DNA of 64,000 nucleotides from Streptomyces cyaneochromogenes (lineage in GTDB: Bacteria > Actinomycetota > Actinomycetes > Streptomycetales > Streptomycetaceae): positions 5,084,001 through 5,148,000 of the forward strand of contig NZ_CP034539.1 of assembly GCF_003963535.1 (NCBI RefSeq). Reading direction: 5' to 3'. Below are positions 41,189-49,488 of this stretch, one piece after another; position 1 is the first letter of the stretch, and each line of letters starts with the position of its first letter. Position numbers and translations under genes: made by a program. The notes under the pieces are model-generated. The model had not been told where the DNA came from and made no database searches. It was given only the letters and a program-made list of their open reading frames with translations.

Positions 41189-41215
41189 TGTGGAGAAATC
41201 CACCTCTGTGGAAAA
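41189..41215 (-). promoter_or_regulatory. Two DnaA-box-like sites in the parA leader
   Basis: Read on the minus strand, TTTTCCACA (41207-41215) and TTCTCCACA (41189-41197) are each one mismatch from TTGTCCACA. They lie 115-141 bp upstream of the chosen parA start, in a stretch with poor coding bias, so DnaA could influence parAB transcription. Confidence 0.45.
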
Positions 41216-41343
41216 CTCCGTGCCCCTCCAGGAGGACGGAGCGTCACCGGATGGACCGTCTCCGAGAGAACCGAGGGGCTTTCGGTCGCGAGGTTCGGCC
41301 GCAGCGCGGCCACGGCTGATGATGCCATGCAGCAGTGAGCGAC

Positions 41344-41357
41344 GTTTCACGTGAAAC
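41344..41357. other. parS site upstream of parA
   Basis: Perfect GTTTCACGTGAAAC in the rsmG-parA gap, the copy closest to oriC in this window. It probably lies in the parAB promoter region, so ParB binding may autoregulate. Confidence 0.92.
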
Positions 41358-41450
41358 ACGATGCACAGCAGATGGAGCCGAACTGTCGCGACACTCCGGC
41401 ATGCATAGGTTTGCCAGCTTGTGTGGAGTACGTCTCGTCGTCAGGACGGA

Positions 41451-42167
41451 TCAGCGGCGCCGACGAGCACGCCCCGTCCTGGCGGCCTTCGCTCGCTTCG
41501 CAGCGAAGCGCACACCGCCCGGACTCTCCCCGACCTCGACGCGCACGACCGTGGACATGGGATCCACGACGCCCTCCCCGACATGCAGGATCGACGTCTC
41601 GACCGCGCCCAGCTTGCTCAGAGCCGTCGCAGCACTCTTCAGCTCCTCCTCCGCGGTGTCGCCCTTCAGTGCCAGCATCTCGCCGTACGGGCGCAGCAAC
41701 GGGATCCCCCACGTGGCCAGCCGATCCAGCGGAGCCACCGCACGCGCGGTCACGACATGCACCGGCGGCAGCTTCCCCATGACCTCCTCAGCGCGCCCAC
41801 GGACGACCGTCACATGGTCCAGCCCCAGCAGCTCCACGACTTCCGTCAGAAAGTTCGTACGCCGCAGCAGGGGCTCCAGCAGCGTGATCTTCAGGTCCTC
41901 CCGGACAAGCGCCAGGGGAATGCCGGGCAGGCCGGCACCCGAGCCGACGTCGCACACCGTCACACCCTCGGGGACAACCTCGGAGAGCACCGCACAGTTC
42001 AGCAGATGCCGCTCCCACAGGCGGGGCACCTCACGCGGGCCGATCAGGCCACGCTGCACACCCGCCTCGGCGAGCAGTTCGGCATAGCGGACCGCATCAG
42101 CGAAGCGATCGCCGAACACCTCACGTGCCTTCTCGGGCACAGGGGGAAGCTCCGCTGCCTCCGTCAC
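41451..42167 (-). CDS. rsmG: 16S rRNA (guanine-N7) methyltransferase RsmG
   Basis: 238 residues. SAM-binding 'VTVCDVGSGAGLPGIPLALVREDLKITLLEP', 'RRTNFLTEVVELLGLDHVTVVRGRAEE' and 'VVTARAVAPLDRLATW' are RsmG/GidB signatures. A basic tail 'AAKRAKAARTGRARRRR' follows. It methylates G527 (E. coli numbering) of 16S rRNA; loss gives low-level streptomycin resistance. GTG 42167 has AAGGA about 10 bases upstream. It lies 125 bp after the jag-like gene in the rpmH-to-rsmG series. Confidence 0.96.
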   Translation of the reverse strand: MTEAAELPPVPEKAREVFGDRFADAVRYAELLAEAGVQRGLIGPREVPRLWERHLLNCAVLSEVVPEGVTVCDVGSGAGLPGIPLALVREDLKITLLEPLLRRTNFLTEVVELLGLDHVTVVRGRAEEVMGKLPPVHVVTARAVAPLDRLATWGIPLLRPYGEMLALKGDTAEEELKSAATALSKLGAVETSILHVGEGVVDPMSTVVRVEVGESPGGVRFAAKRAKAARTGRARRRR

Positions 42168-42292
42168 GGGGGACCGTCCTTCCGTACGGCGCCGGCGCAC
42201 CCGGCGCCGACACCAGAACCACCAGAACTATCAGGCTGACAAAGTTCGGCCCCGCCTGCGGGCAGACGGGGCCGGGAGAACCTAAGGGCCGA

Positions 42293-42805
42293 TCAAGCGG
42301 GCAGCACGACGACGAACCGCTGCGGTTCCTCGCCCTCGGACTCGCTTCGCAGGCCCGCCGCCTTGACCGCATCGTGCACGACCTTGCGCTCGAACGGCGT
42401 CATCGGCTTCAGCTTCACAGGCTCGCCGGTGTTCTTCACATCGGCAGCGGCCTTGGCGCCCAGCTCGGAGAGCTCGGCACGCTTCTTGGCCCGGTAGCCC
42501 GCGATGTCCAGCATCAGGCGGCTGCGGTCCCCGGTCTCCCGGTGCACAGCCAGGCGCGTGAGCTCCTGCAGTGCCTCCAGCACCTCGCCGTCACGACCGA
42601 CCAGCTTCTGCAGGTCTCGGCCGCCCGCGTCGCTGATGATCGAGACAGCGGCGCGGTCGGCCTCGACGTCCATGTCGATGTCGCCGTCGAGATCGGCGAT
42701 GTCGAGCAGACCCTCGAGGTAGTCCGCCGCGATCTCACCCTCCTGCTCCAGGCGGGTCAGGGTGTCTGCACCCTCGGAAGCGGCGGAGGTGGTGCCTTCC
42801 GTCAC
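42293..42805 (-). CDS. jag: Jag/KhpB-type RNA-binding protein (KH + R3H)
   Basis: 170 residues. An acidic N-terminus, a KH domain ('AVSIISDAGGRDLQKLVGRDGEVLEALQELTRLAVHR', with the 'GRDGEVLEAL' loop) and an R3H domain ('LKPMTPFERKVVHDAVKAAG' ... 'EEPQRFVVVLP', with RxxxH as 'ERKVVHD'). It lacks the N-terminal Jag_N segment seen in firmicutes. It probably binds RNA in cell-envelope regulation. GTG 42805 has AAGGAG and starts 15 bp after the yidC stop. Confidence 0.93.
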   Translation of the reverse strand: MTEGTTSAASEGADTLTRLEQEGEIAADYLEGLLDIADLDGDIDMDVEADRAAVSIISDAGGRDLQKLVGRDGEVLEALQELTRLAVHRETGDRSRLMLDIAGYRAKKRAELSELGAKAAADVKNTGEPVKLKPMTPFERKVVHDAVKAAGLRSESEGEEPQRFVVVLPA

Positions 42806-42820
42806 GGGATGGGCTCCTTC

Positions 42821-44092
42821 TTACTTCTTGGACGGGGACTTGGGGCGCTGCGGGCCGCCCTTGCGCTGCCCGGACTGGGCCTTGCTGCGGGTGCTGCCAC
42901 CAGGCTTCTGAGCGGCCTTCTTGGCAGCGTCGGGCTTGGCGTCCTCGGGCTCGTCGTCGGACTTCTTGAGCGACGTCGGCTCATCGGCGTGCTTCGCACC
43001 GCCGGACTGACGCTGGGACTTGCTCTGGCGCTTCGGCTGCTGACGCTTGGGAGCAGCCGCAGTGGTCGGCGTACCGTCCTCGGCCAGGGTGGCGACAGCA
43101 CCCTCGCTCTTGATCACGCTGCCGTCGGCCTGCGCCGCGAGACCCGCCTTGTTCAGGCCGTTGATGAACTTGCGCTCGAACTCGTTACGGTCGCGGCCCT
43201 TGGCCACGATCGCCTTGACGATGGCCTTCTCACCGCGACCACGCGTCTTGCCGTGGTTCGTGACGTGCTTGTGCAGGCGCTCCAGGTACGCGGCCTGAGC
43301 CTTGGAACCCGGGGTCGGGTTGTTGTGGATGACGTACATCTGCTGACCCATGGTCCACACGTTCGTGGTCAGCCAGTAGACGAGGACACCGACCGGGAAG
43401 TTGATGCCGAAGACGGCGAACATGACCGGGAAGATGTACATCAGCATCTTCTGCTGCTGCATGAACGGCGTCTTCACCGTGGTGTCGACGTTCTTCGTCA
43501 TCAGCTGGCGCTGCGTGTAGAACTGCGACGCCGACATCAGGACGATCATGACCGCGGTGACGATGCGGACGGTGGTCAGCGAGGCATTGAGCTCGGCGAC
43601 GTCAGCAGCGCTGTCGGTGAACTTCGCGGCCAGCGGAGCCCCGAAGATGTGCGCCTGCTGCGCGCTCTTCAGCAAGCTCTCGTTGATCACACCGATGGTG
43701 TCGTTGTTCGCGATGCTGTTGAGCACGTGGTACAGAGCGAAGAAGAACGGAGACTGCGCCAGGATGGGAAGGCACGAGGAGAGCGGGTTGGTACCCGTCT
43801 CCTTGTACAGCTTCATCATCTCTTCGGACTGACGCTGCTTGTCGTTCTTGTAGCGCTCCTGGATCTTCTTCATCTCGGGCTGGAGCGTCTGCATGGCCCG
43901 GGTCGCCTTGATCTGCTTCACAAAGAGCGGGATCAGGCAGATACGGATCAGAATCACCAGGGACACGATGGACAGGCCCCAGGCCCACCCGGTGTCAGGG
44001 CCGAAGATGGCGCCGTACACCTTGTGGAACTGGACGATGACCCAGGAAACGGGTGTCGTGATGAAGCTGAAGAGGCTGGCAATCGTGTCCAC
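42821..44092 (-). CDS. yidC: Membrane protein insertase YidC
   Basis: 423 residues. The five-span YidC/Oxa1 core: 'WGLSIVSLVILIRICLIPLFVKQIK' (hydrophilic-groove Arg in IRICLIP), 'FFFALYHVLNSIA', 'RIVTAVMIVLMSASQFYTQRQLMTKN', 'MLMYIFPVMFAVFGINFPVGVLVYWLTTNVWTMGQQ'. A long basic/acidic C-terminal tail of about 130 residues is rich in Lys, Ala and Gln and probably contacts ribosomes. It has no large periplasmic domain, as usual in Gram-positives. GTG 44092; yidD ends 3 bp upstream. Confidence 0.96.
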   Translation of the reverse strand: MDTIASLFSFITTPVSWVIVQFHKVYGAIFGPDTGWAWGLSIVSLVILIRICLIPLFVKQIKATRAMQTLQPEMKKIQERYKNDKQRQSEEMMKLYKETGTNPLSSCLPILAQSPFFFALYHVLNSIANNDTIGVINESLLKSAQQAHIFGAPLAAKFTDSAADVAELNASLTTVRIVTAVMIVLMSASQFYTQRQLMTKNVDTTVKTPFMQQQKMLMYIFPVMFAVFGINFPVGVLVYWLTTNVWTMGQQMYVIHNNPTPGSKAQAAYLERLHKHVTNHGKTRGRGEKAIVKAIVAKGRDRNEFERKFINGLNKAGLAAQADGSVIKSEGAVATLAEDGTPTTAAAPKRQQPKRQSKSQRQSGGAKHADEPTSLKKSDDEPEDAKPDAAKKAAQKPGGSTRSKAQSGQRKGGPQRPKSPSKK

Positions 44093-44095
44093 TAA

Positions 44096-44449
44096 TCATG
44101 CTCCTTGCGCATGGGACGAGGTCTCTGCGGCCGGGCTCGAAGGAACATTCTCCTCGGTGGCCGTTTCGGCGGCGGAGGGCCCGCCCTTCCGTGCACGCCA
44201 CGCATTGCGCAGCAACTCGTGCCACCGCGGACGCTTGCGCGGCGGGACATGGTCCACACCACCCAGCGACCACGGGTTGCACCGCAGGATGCGCCAGGCG
44301 GTGAGCGCCGTGCCCTTGATCGCACCGTGCCGGTCGATGGCCGTATAGCCGTAGTGGGAACACGACGGGTAGTACTTGCACACCGGCCCGAGCAGCGGAC
44401 TGATCGTCCACTGGTACAGCTTGATCAGAGCCAGTAGTGGGTACTTCAT
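44096..44449 (-). CDS. yidD: Membrane protein insertion efficiency factor YidD
   Basis: 117 residues. The conserved core 'LLALIKLYQWTISPLLGPVCKYYPSCSHYGYTAIDRHGAIKGTALTAWRILRCNPWSLGGVDHVP' contains the three family cysteines (CKYYPSC, RCNPW). The tail is Ala/Glu-rich. It assists YidC-dependent insertion at the inner face of the membrane. ATG 44449 overlaps the rnpA stop (ATGA), and its stop is 3 bp before yidC. Confidence 0.96.
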   Translation of the reverse strand: MKYPLLALIKLYQWTISPLLGPVCKYYPSCSHYGYTAIDRHGAIKGTALTAWRILRCNPWSLGGVDHVPPRKRPRWHELLRNAWRARKGGPSAAETATEENVPSSPAAETSSHAQGA

Positions 44450-44817
44450 CGCGCGCCCCCTCCCAGCAGCCGCTGCAGAGCGGCATCCAGGTCTCGGGCC
44501 AGCTGTGCATGGTCGGCGTCACCCGCACCGGGCAGCGCTCGTACGACTACCAGGCTACCGGGGGGCAGCCGGTCGACTCGGTCGCGCATCAGATGGCGAA
44601 GCCTGCGCTTCACCTTGTTCCGCACGACCGCGCCTCCCACAGCCTTGCTCACGACGAAACCCGCACGCGTCGGGGGAGCGCTCTCCCCAGGCGCGTGCGG
44701 GTCCGTGGCACCGCTACGAAGGTGGACGACGAGGTGCTGGCGTCCTGCCCGGCGTCCTCGTCGAACCGCGGTCGCGAAGTCCTCGCGCCGCCTCAGCCGG
44801 TTCTCGGTGGGCAGCAC
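44446..44817 (-). CDS. rnpA: Ribonuclease P protein component
   Basis: 123 residues. 'MLPTENRLRRREDFATAVRRGRRAGRQHLVVHL' and the RNR motif 'VSKAVGGAVVRNKVKRRLRHLMRD' define the C5 protein, which helps the RNA subunit cut tRNA 5' leaders. Pro/Gly insert around 40-50. GTG 44817, 21 bp after rpmH. Confidence 0.96.
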   Translation of the reverse strand: MLPTENRLRRREDFATAVRRGRRAGRQHLVVHLRSGATDPHAPGESAPPTRAGFVVSKAVGGAVVRNKVKRRLRHLMRDRVDRLPPGSLVVVRALPGAGDADHAQLARDLDAALQRLLGGGAR

Positions 44818-44838
44818 GACGGCATGACCTGACCGGAA

Positions 44839-44976
44839 TCAGGCGGACAGGCTGGCGCGACCCTTGGCACGACGGTTCGCGAGAATCGCGCGACCGGCAC
44901 GGGTACGCATCCGCAGGCGGAAGCCGTGGGTCTTCGCGCGACGACGGTTGTTCGGCTGGAAGGTGCGCTTGCTCAC
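44839..44976 (-). CDS. rpmH: 50S ribosomal protein L34
   Basis: 45 residues. It starts (GTG read as Met) with SKRTFQPNNRRRAKTHGFR, continues RMRTRAGRAILANRRAKGR and ends ASLSA, the complete bL34. GTG 44976 has GGAG 9 bases upstream. First gene of the rpmH-rnpA-yidD-yidC-jag-rsmG series, divergent from dnaA across 382 bp. Confidence 0.97.
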   Translation of the reverse strand: MSKRTFQPNNRRRAKTHGFRLRMRTRAGRAILANRRAKGRASLSA

Positions 44977-45194
44977 TCGGGGGCTCCAGAAATAAATCGG
45001 GGTTTGCGGGTGCCGTCCTGGCTGTCACCGTGCGCCCACGAGTAGCTCGCGTTACGCCCGAGTGCACCGCTTACCGATCACCTTTACGCGATCTGTGCCC
45101 ATCGGAGGCAGGCGGCAGCAGCCATCGACAACTCGACCTGGTTACGGTACGCGCGGCTACGCCATCCGGTCAAACCAGAGGCCACCGGGAGACA

Positions 45195-45249
45195 CTATCC
45201 ACAGGCTGGGGACAACAACTTGAACCGCACCCGCCGCCCTGACTACCGT
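45195..45249 (+). promoter_or_regulatory. dnaA promoter region with two facing DnaA boxes
   Basis: CTATCCACA (45195-45203) and TTGTCCCCA on the opposite strand (45207-45215) face each other with 3 bp between. Just downstream is a candidate promoter TTGAAC (45220-45225), 18-bp spacer, TACCGT (45244-45249). The arrangement fits DnaA autorepression. The rest of the 44977-45358 gap also has to hold the divergent rpmH promoter, which I could not place. Confidence 0.6.
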
Positions 45250-45358
45250 GACTGAACTCCGATTCGTTCCCTTGTCCCCCTGATTCAGGCTCCACCCGTT
45301 TGAAACCCGACCCGTCCCACAATCACACGTTCGTGGGACCCGTGAGAGAGCGTGCCCT

Positions 45359-47296
45359 GTGGCTGACGTACCTGCCGATCTTGCCGCAGTGTGGCCACGA
45401 GTACTGGAGCAGCTCCTCGGCGAGGGCCGCGGACAGGGTGTCGAGGTCAAGGACGAGCACTGGATCCGGCGCTGCCAGCCCCTCGCGCTGGTCGCCGACA
45501 CCGCCCTGCTCGCCGTACCGAACGAATTCGCGAAGGGCGTACTGGAAGGCCGTCTGGCCCCCATCGTCAGCGAGACCCTGAGCCGCGAGTGCGGCCGCCC
45601 GATCCGCATCGCGATCACCGTCGACGACTCCGCCGGCGAACCCCCGGCCCCCCCGGTGCCCTCCGCCCCCAAGCACGCAGCTCCGTACGAGCAGGGGGGA
45701 CACCCATCGCCCCAGTCCCGCTACGAGGAGCCCGAGCTCCCCTCGTACGAGGGCTACGGCCGCCACCGCGCCGACGACCAGCTGCCCGGCGCCCCCGCCG
45801 ACCCGCTGCCCACCGCGCGCCCGGCCTACCCGAACGAGTACCAGCGCTCCGAGCCCGCCCCCGGCAGCTGGCCGCGACCGACGCAGGACGAGTACAGCTG
45901 GCAGCAACAGCGCCTCGGCTTCCCGGAGCGGGACCCCTACGCCTCGCCGTCGCAGGACTCCTACACACAGGACTCCTACGGCTCCCCCGCCCAGGACTAC
46001 CGCCCGCAGCCGATGGAACGGCCGTCCTACGACACACGCCGCTCCGACTACGACGGACACCGCTCTGACTACGACCAGCAGCGGCCCGACTACGACCAGC
46101 CGCGCGGTGACTACGACCAGGGCAGCCGCCGCGAGCGGCCCGAACCGCCCTCCGGTCACGGCCATGTGCACCGCGGCGGCCCCGTCGGCGCCAACCTGCC
46201 GACCACCGGCGCACCCGGCCCGCTGGCCGCGCAGCCCGCACCGGCACCCGGACCCGGCGAACCGACCGCGCGGCTGAACCCGAAGTACCTCTTCGACACG
46301 TTCGTCATCGGCGCCTCCAACCGCTTCGCCCACGCCGCCGCGGTCGCCGTCGCCGAAGCACCGGCGAAGGCATACAACCCCCTCTTCATCTACGGGGAGT
46401 CCGGCCTCGGCAAGACACACCTGCTGCACGCGATCGGCCACTACGCGCGCAGCCTCTACCCGGGCACGCGCGTGCGCTATGTGAGCTCCGAGGAGTTCAC
46501 CAACGAGTTCATCAACTCCATCCGCGACGGCAAGGGCGACAGCTTCCGCAAGCGCTACCGCGAAATGGACATCCTGCTCGTCGACGACATCCAGTTCCTC
46601 GCGGACAAGGAGTCGACGCAGGAGGAGTTCTTCCACACCTTCAACACGCTCCACAACGCCAACAAGCAGATCGTGCTCTCCAGCGACCGGCCGCCCAAGC
46701 AGCTGGTCACGCTGGAGGACCGGCTGCGGAACCGTTTCGAGTGGGGCCTGATCACCGACGTCCAGCCGCCGGAGCTGGAGACGCGTATCGCGATCCTCCG
46801 CAAGAAGGCGGTCCAGGAGCAGCTGAACGCCCCGCCGGAGGTCCTGGAGTTCATCGCCTCCCGCATCTCGCGCAACATCCGCGAGCTGGAGGGCGCGCTG
46901 ATCCGGGTGACGGCGTTCGCGTCGCTCAACCGGCAGCCGGTCGACCTGGGCCTGACGGAGATCGTCCTGAAGGATCTGATCCCCGGCGGCGACGACGCGA
47001 CGCCGGAGATCACCTCGACGGCCATCATGAGCGCCACTGCCGACTACTTCGGCCTCACGGTCGAGGACCTGTGCGGCAGCTCCCGCGGCCGCCAGCTGGT
47101 CACCGCCCGCCAGATCGCCATGTACCTCTGCCGCGAGCTGACGGACCTGTCGCTGCCGAAGATCGGCGCGCTGTTCGGCGGCCGCGACCACACCACGGTG
47201 ATGCACGCCGACCGCAAGATCCGCAACCTGATGGCCGAGCGACGCTCCATCTACAACCAGGTCACCGAGCTGACCAACCGCATCAAGAACGGCTGA
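45359..47296 (+). CDS. dnaA: Chromosomal replication initiator DnaA
   Basis: 645 residues. Domain I (about 1-90, 'VWPRVLEQLLGEG'). A very long disordered domain II (about 90-300) includes a run of Asp-Tyr-Asp repeats near 225-262. AAA+ domain III starts 'LNPKYLFDTFVIGASNRFAHAAA' with Walker A 'GESGLGKTHLLHAIG' (about 346-353) and Walker B 'ILLVDDIQFLADKE'. Domain IV has the box-reading helix 'GGRDHTTVMHADRKI'. Streptomyces DnaA is known for its enlarged domain II. GTG 45359 with GAGAG upstream. oriC follows directly. Confidence 0.98.
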   Translation: MADVPADLAAVWPRVLEQLLGEGRGQGVEVKDEHWIRRCQPLALVADTALLAVPNEFAKGVLEGRLAPIVSETLSRECGRPIRIAITVDDSAGEPPAPPVPSAPKHAAPYEQGGHPSPQSRYEEPELPSYEGYGRHRADDQLPGAPADPLPTARPAYPNEYQRSEPAPGSWPRPTQDEYSWQQQRLGFPERDPYASPSQDSYTQDSYGSPAQDYRPQPMERPSYDTRRSDYDGHRSDYDQQRPDYDQPRGDYDQGSRRERPEPPSGHGHVHRGGPVGANLPTTGAPGPLAAQPAPAPGPGEPTARLNPKYLFDTFVIGASNRFAHAAAVAVAEAPAKAYNPLFIYGESGLGKTHLLHAIGHYARSLYPGTRVRYVSSEEFTNEFINSIRDGKGDSFRKRYREMDILLVDDIQFLADKESTQEEFFHTFNTLHNANKQIVLSSDRPPKQLVTLEDRLRNRFEWGLITDVQPPELETRIAILRKKAVQEQLNAPPEVLEFIASRISRNIRELEGALIRVTAFASLNRQPVDLGLTEIVLKDLIPGGDDATPEITSTAIMSATADYFGLTVEDLCGSSRGRQLVTARQIAMYLCRELTDLSLPKIGALFGGRDHTTVMHADRKIRNLMAERRSIYNQVTELTNRIKNG

Positions 47297-48180
47297 CGGA
47301 GCCGGCCGCCAGGACGGCCGGACACGCCAGTCCTACGACGCCGAGGGCGCCCACGGAGGAGATTCCGGGGGCGCCCTTCGTCATGTCGCGGACGTCGGCT
47401 GTTCGAATACGTGCCGCGTTACGGCCACTCTCCACAGATTCGGTGACTTTTTTGCGTCCACACCCTGGGGACTGGGAAGTTGTCCAGACTGTGTCCACAG
47501 GAGCCGCGGTTGAAAGACCATCAGACCAGGTCACCCGGGTGTGGATTCGTGGACGAACGATCTCCACAGACTGTGGACAGAGCGGAGATCCACAGGCTGT
47601 GCAGAAAGTTGTCCACGGGCAACCCACAGGCTGGGGCCAGTTGTCCCCAGCGATCCCCAGCTTCTCCACATGCCTGTCCACTGTTCGGCAACGCGACGCG
47701 CCTCATCACCGGGTCGAGTGAAAGGCGTCACACAAAGCTGCCGGGTTGGGCTGTGGGAAAGATGGGTAAAGCTGGGGACGGCGTTGGGGAGAAGTCGCCT
47801 CGGCCTGTGCATGGGGTGTGCAGAACTTTCCGTTCTCCACAGAAACGCTCGGTTGTCCACCGCCTTCGCCCACAGCCCCCGTGGACAAAATCTCCGCTCT
47901 GACCTGGGCAAACAAGGTTATCCACGGTATCCACAGGCCCTACTACTACTCCCAACTAGAGAGAGCTGGGAATCCGTTTCGAAGAGGGCCCTGTGCACAA
48001 CTCGCTGTCCGGCTCCCGGCTGCCCCTCGTCACGACTTGACCCCGAGAGGCACCTACTGTCAGTGGGGTGCGTCAGACTGTTCCCCGGTGTCCTTCCCGT
48101 CACAGGGGCCGACGACACCGAGACAGACGACGAAGCCAGGCAGGCCGAAGAAGCGCCGGCAACAGCAGGAGGCGGCAACA
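47297..48180. other. oriC: Chromosomal replication origin oriC
   Basis: The 884-bp dnaA-dnaN gap is packed with DnaA boxes on both strands. Clear ones within one mismatch of TTGTCCACA or TTATCCACA: 47480-47488, 47491-47499, 47572-47580 (-), 47609-47617, 47641-47649, 47662-47670, 47833-47841, 47853-47861, 47880-47888 (-), 47918-47926, 47927-47935, 47992-48000 (-); more degenerate copies lie between. No exact TTGTCCACA was seen inside. There is no long AT-rich 13-mer tract, as usual for Streptomyces. Confidence 0.95.
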
Positions 48181-49311
48181 GTGAAGATCCGGGTGGAACG
48201 CGACGTACTCGCGGAGGCAGTGGCCTGGGCGGCGCGCAGCCTCCCGGCCCGTCCGCCGGCGCCTGTCCTCGCCGGCCTCCTGCTGAAGGCCGAGGACGGT
48301 CAGCTGAGCCTGTCCAGCTTCGACTACGAGGTCTCCGCGCGTGTGAGCGTCGAGGCGGAGGTCGACGAGGAGGGCACTGTCCTCGTCTCCGGGCGGCTTC
48401 TCGCGGACATCTCCCGCGCTCTCCCAAACCGTCCGGTGGAGATTTCCACAGACGGTGTACGGGCGACCGTGGTCTGCGGTTCCTCGCGGTTCACACTCCA
48501 CACGCTGCCTGTGGAGGAGTACCCGGCGCTCCCGCAGATGCCGAACGCGACCGGCACGGTCCCCGGCGAGGTCTTCGCGTCCGCCGTGCAGCAGGTGGCC
48601 ATCGCGGCCGGCCGTGACGACACGCTGCCCGTCCTCACCGGTGTGCGGATCGAGATCGAGGGCGACACGGTGACGCTGGCGTCCACCGACCGCTACCGCT
48701 TCGCGGTCCGTGAGTTCCTGTGGAAGCCGGAGAACCCGGAGGCGTCCGCCGTCGCCCTGGTGCCCGCCAAGACCCTCCTGGACACCGCCAAGGCGCTGAC
48801 CAGCGGTGACAGCGTCATTCTGGCGCTGTCCGGCTCGGGTGCGGGCGAGGGCCTGATCGGCTTCGAGGGCGCCGGTCGTCGTACGACGACCCGTCTGCTG
48901 GAGGGCGACCTCCCGAAGTACCGCACGCTGTTCCCGACGGAGTTCAACAGCGTCGCCGTGATCGAGACCGCCCCGTTCGAGGAAGCCGTCCGGCGCGTGG
49001 CCCTGGTCGCCGAGCGCAACACCCCGGTGCGGCTGAGCTTCGAGCAGGGTGTGCTGATCCTGGAGGCCGGCTCCAGCGACGACGCACAGGCTGTGGAAAG
49101 GGTGGACGCACAGCTGGAGGGCGATGACATCTCGATCGCCTTCAACCCGAACTTCCTGCTGGACGGCCTGAAGGAAATCGGCTCCCCGGTGGCCCAGCTG
49201 GCGTTCACGACGTCCACGAAGCCGGCGCTGCTGAGCGGCAAGCCCGCGGTGGACGCCGAGGCGGACGAGGCCTACAAGTACCTGATCATGCCGGTGCGCC
49301 TGAGCGGCTGA
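48181..49311 (+). CDS. dnaN: DNA polymerase III beta sliding clamp
   Basis: 376 residues, three clamp domains: 'MKIRVERDVLAEAVAWAARSLPARPPAPVLAGLLLKAEDGQLSLSSFDYEVSARV', 'FASAVQQVAIAAGRDDTLPVLTGVRIEIEGDTVTLASTDRYRFAVREF' and the C-terminal 'YKYLIMPVRLSG'. It tethers polymerase and partner proteins to DNA. GTG 48181 has AGGAGG 7 bases upstream. An in-frame open stretch reaches back into oriC (47818) but is box-containing non-coding DNA. Confidence 0.98.
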   Translation: MKIRVERDVLAEAVAWAARSLPARPPAPVLAGLLLKAEDGQLSLSSFDYEVSARVSVEAEVDEEGTVLVSGRLLADISRALPNRPVEISTDGVRATVVCGSSRFTLHTLPVEEYPALPQMPNATGTVPGEVFASAVQQVAIAAGRDDTLPVLTGVRIEIEGDTVTLASTDRYRFAVREFLWKPENPEASAVALVPAKTLLDTAKALTSGDSVILALSGSGAGEGLIGFEGAGRRTTTRLLEGDLPKYRTLFPTEFNSVAVIETAPFEEAVRRVALVAERNTPVRLSFEQGVLILEAGSSDDAQAVERVDAQLEGDDISIAFNPNFLLDGLKEIGSPVAQLAFTTSTKPALLSGKPAVDAEADEAYKYLIMPVRLSG

Positions 49312-49321
49312 GCGGCCGGAG

Positions 49322-49330
49322 TTGTCCACA
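49322..49330 (+). promoter_or_regulatory. Exact DnaA box after dnaN
   Basis: TTGTCCACA, a perfect Streptomyces consensus box, 10 bp after the dnaN stop and outside the classical oriC. Confidence 0.75.
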
Positions 49331-49488
49331 GGCCGTGGAGAAAGAGGGCCCGGCCTGTGGGGAAACCTGCAGGTGAGGGCGTACGAATGAGCGCGTATGC
49401 CCACAGCTGTGCGTGAGCGTCCGGGTTTAGGCTCGTACGTGGGTACGAAAGTGCCTCACACGCCTCAGCGACCTAAGGAACACAACTG

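Noticed and set aside
42110..42130. CACGTG core near the rsmG start and another near 40605 as extra parS sites
   Set aside because: Only the central hexamer matches; the outer GTTT/AAAC bases are absent.
42125..44095. Long plus-strand open frame opposite jag and yidC
   Set aside because: Shadow of the real minus-strand genes; composition is typical antisense Leu/Val/Asp/His-rich text without motifs.
46020..46140. Repeat-like DNA in dnaA considered as a possible tandem repeat or CRISPR-like array
   Set aside because: It encodes irregular Asp-Tyr-Asp units within an open frame; unit lengths vary and there are no spacers.
45323..47206. Long minus-strand open frame opposite dnaA
   Set aside because: Antisense shadow of the GC-rich dnaA linker and AAA domain; no family resemblance and no start signal.
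47818..48180. In-frame N-terminal extension of dnaN into oriC
   Set aside because: The stretch is made of DnaA boxes and lacks coding bias; GTG 48181 has AGGAGG and gives the standard clamp N-terminus.
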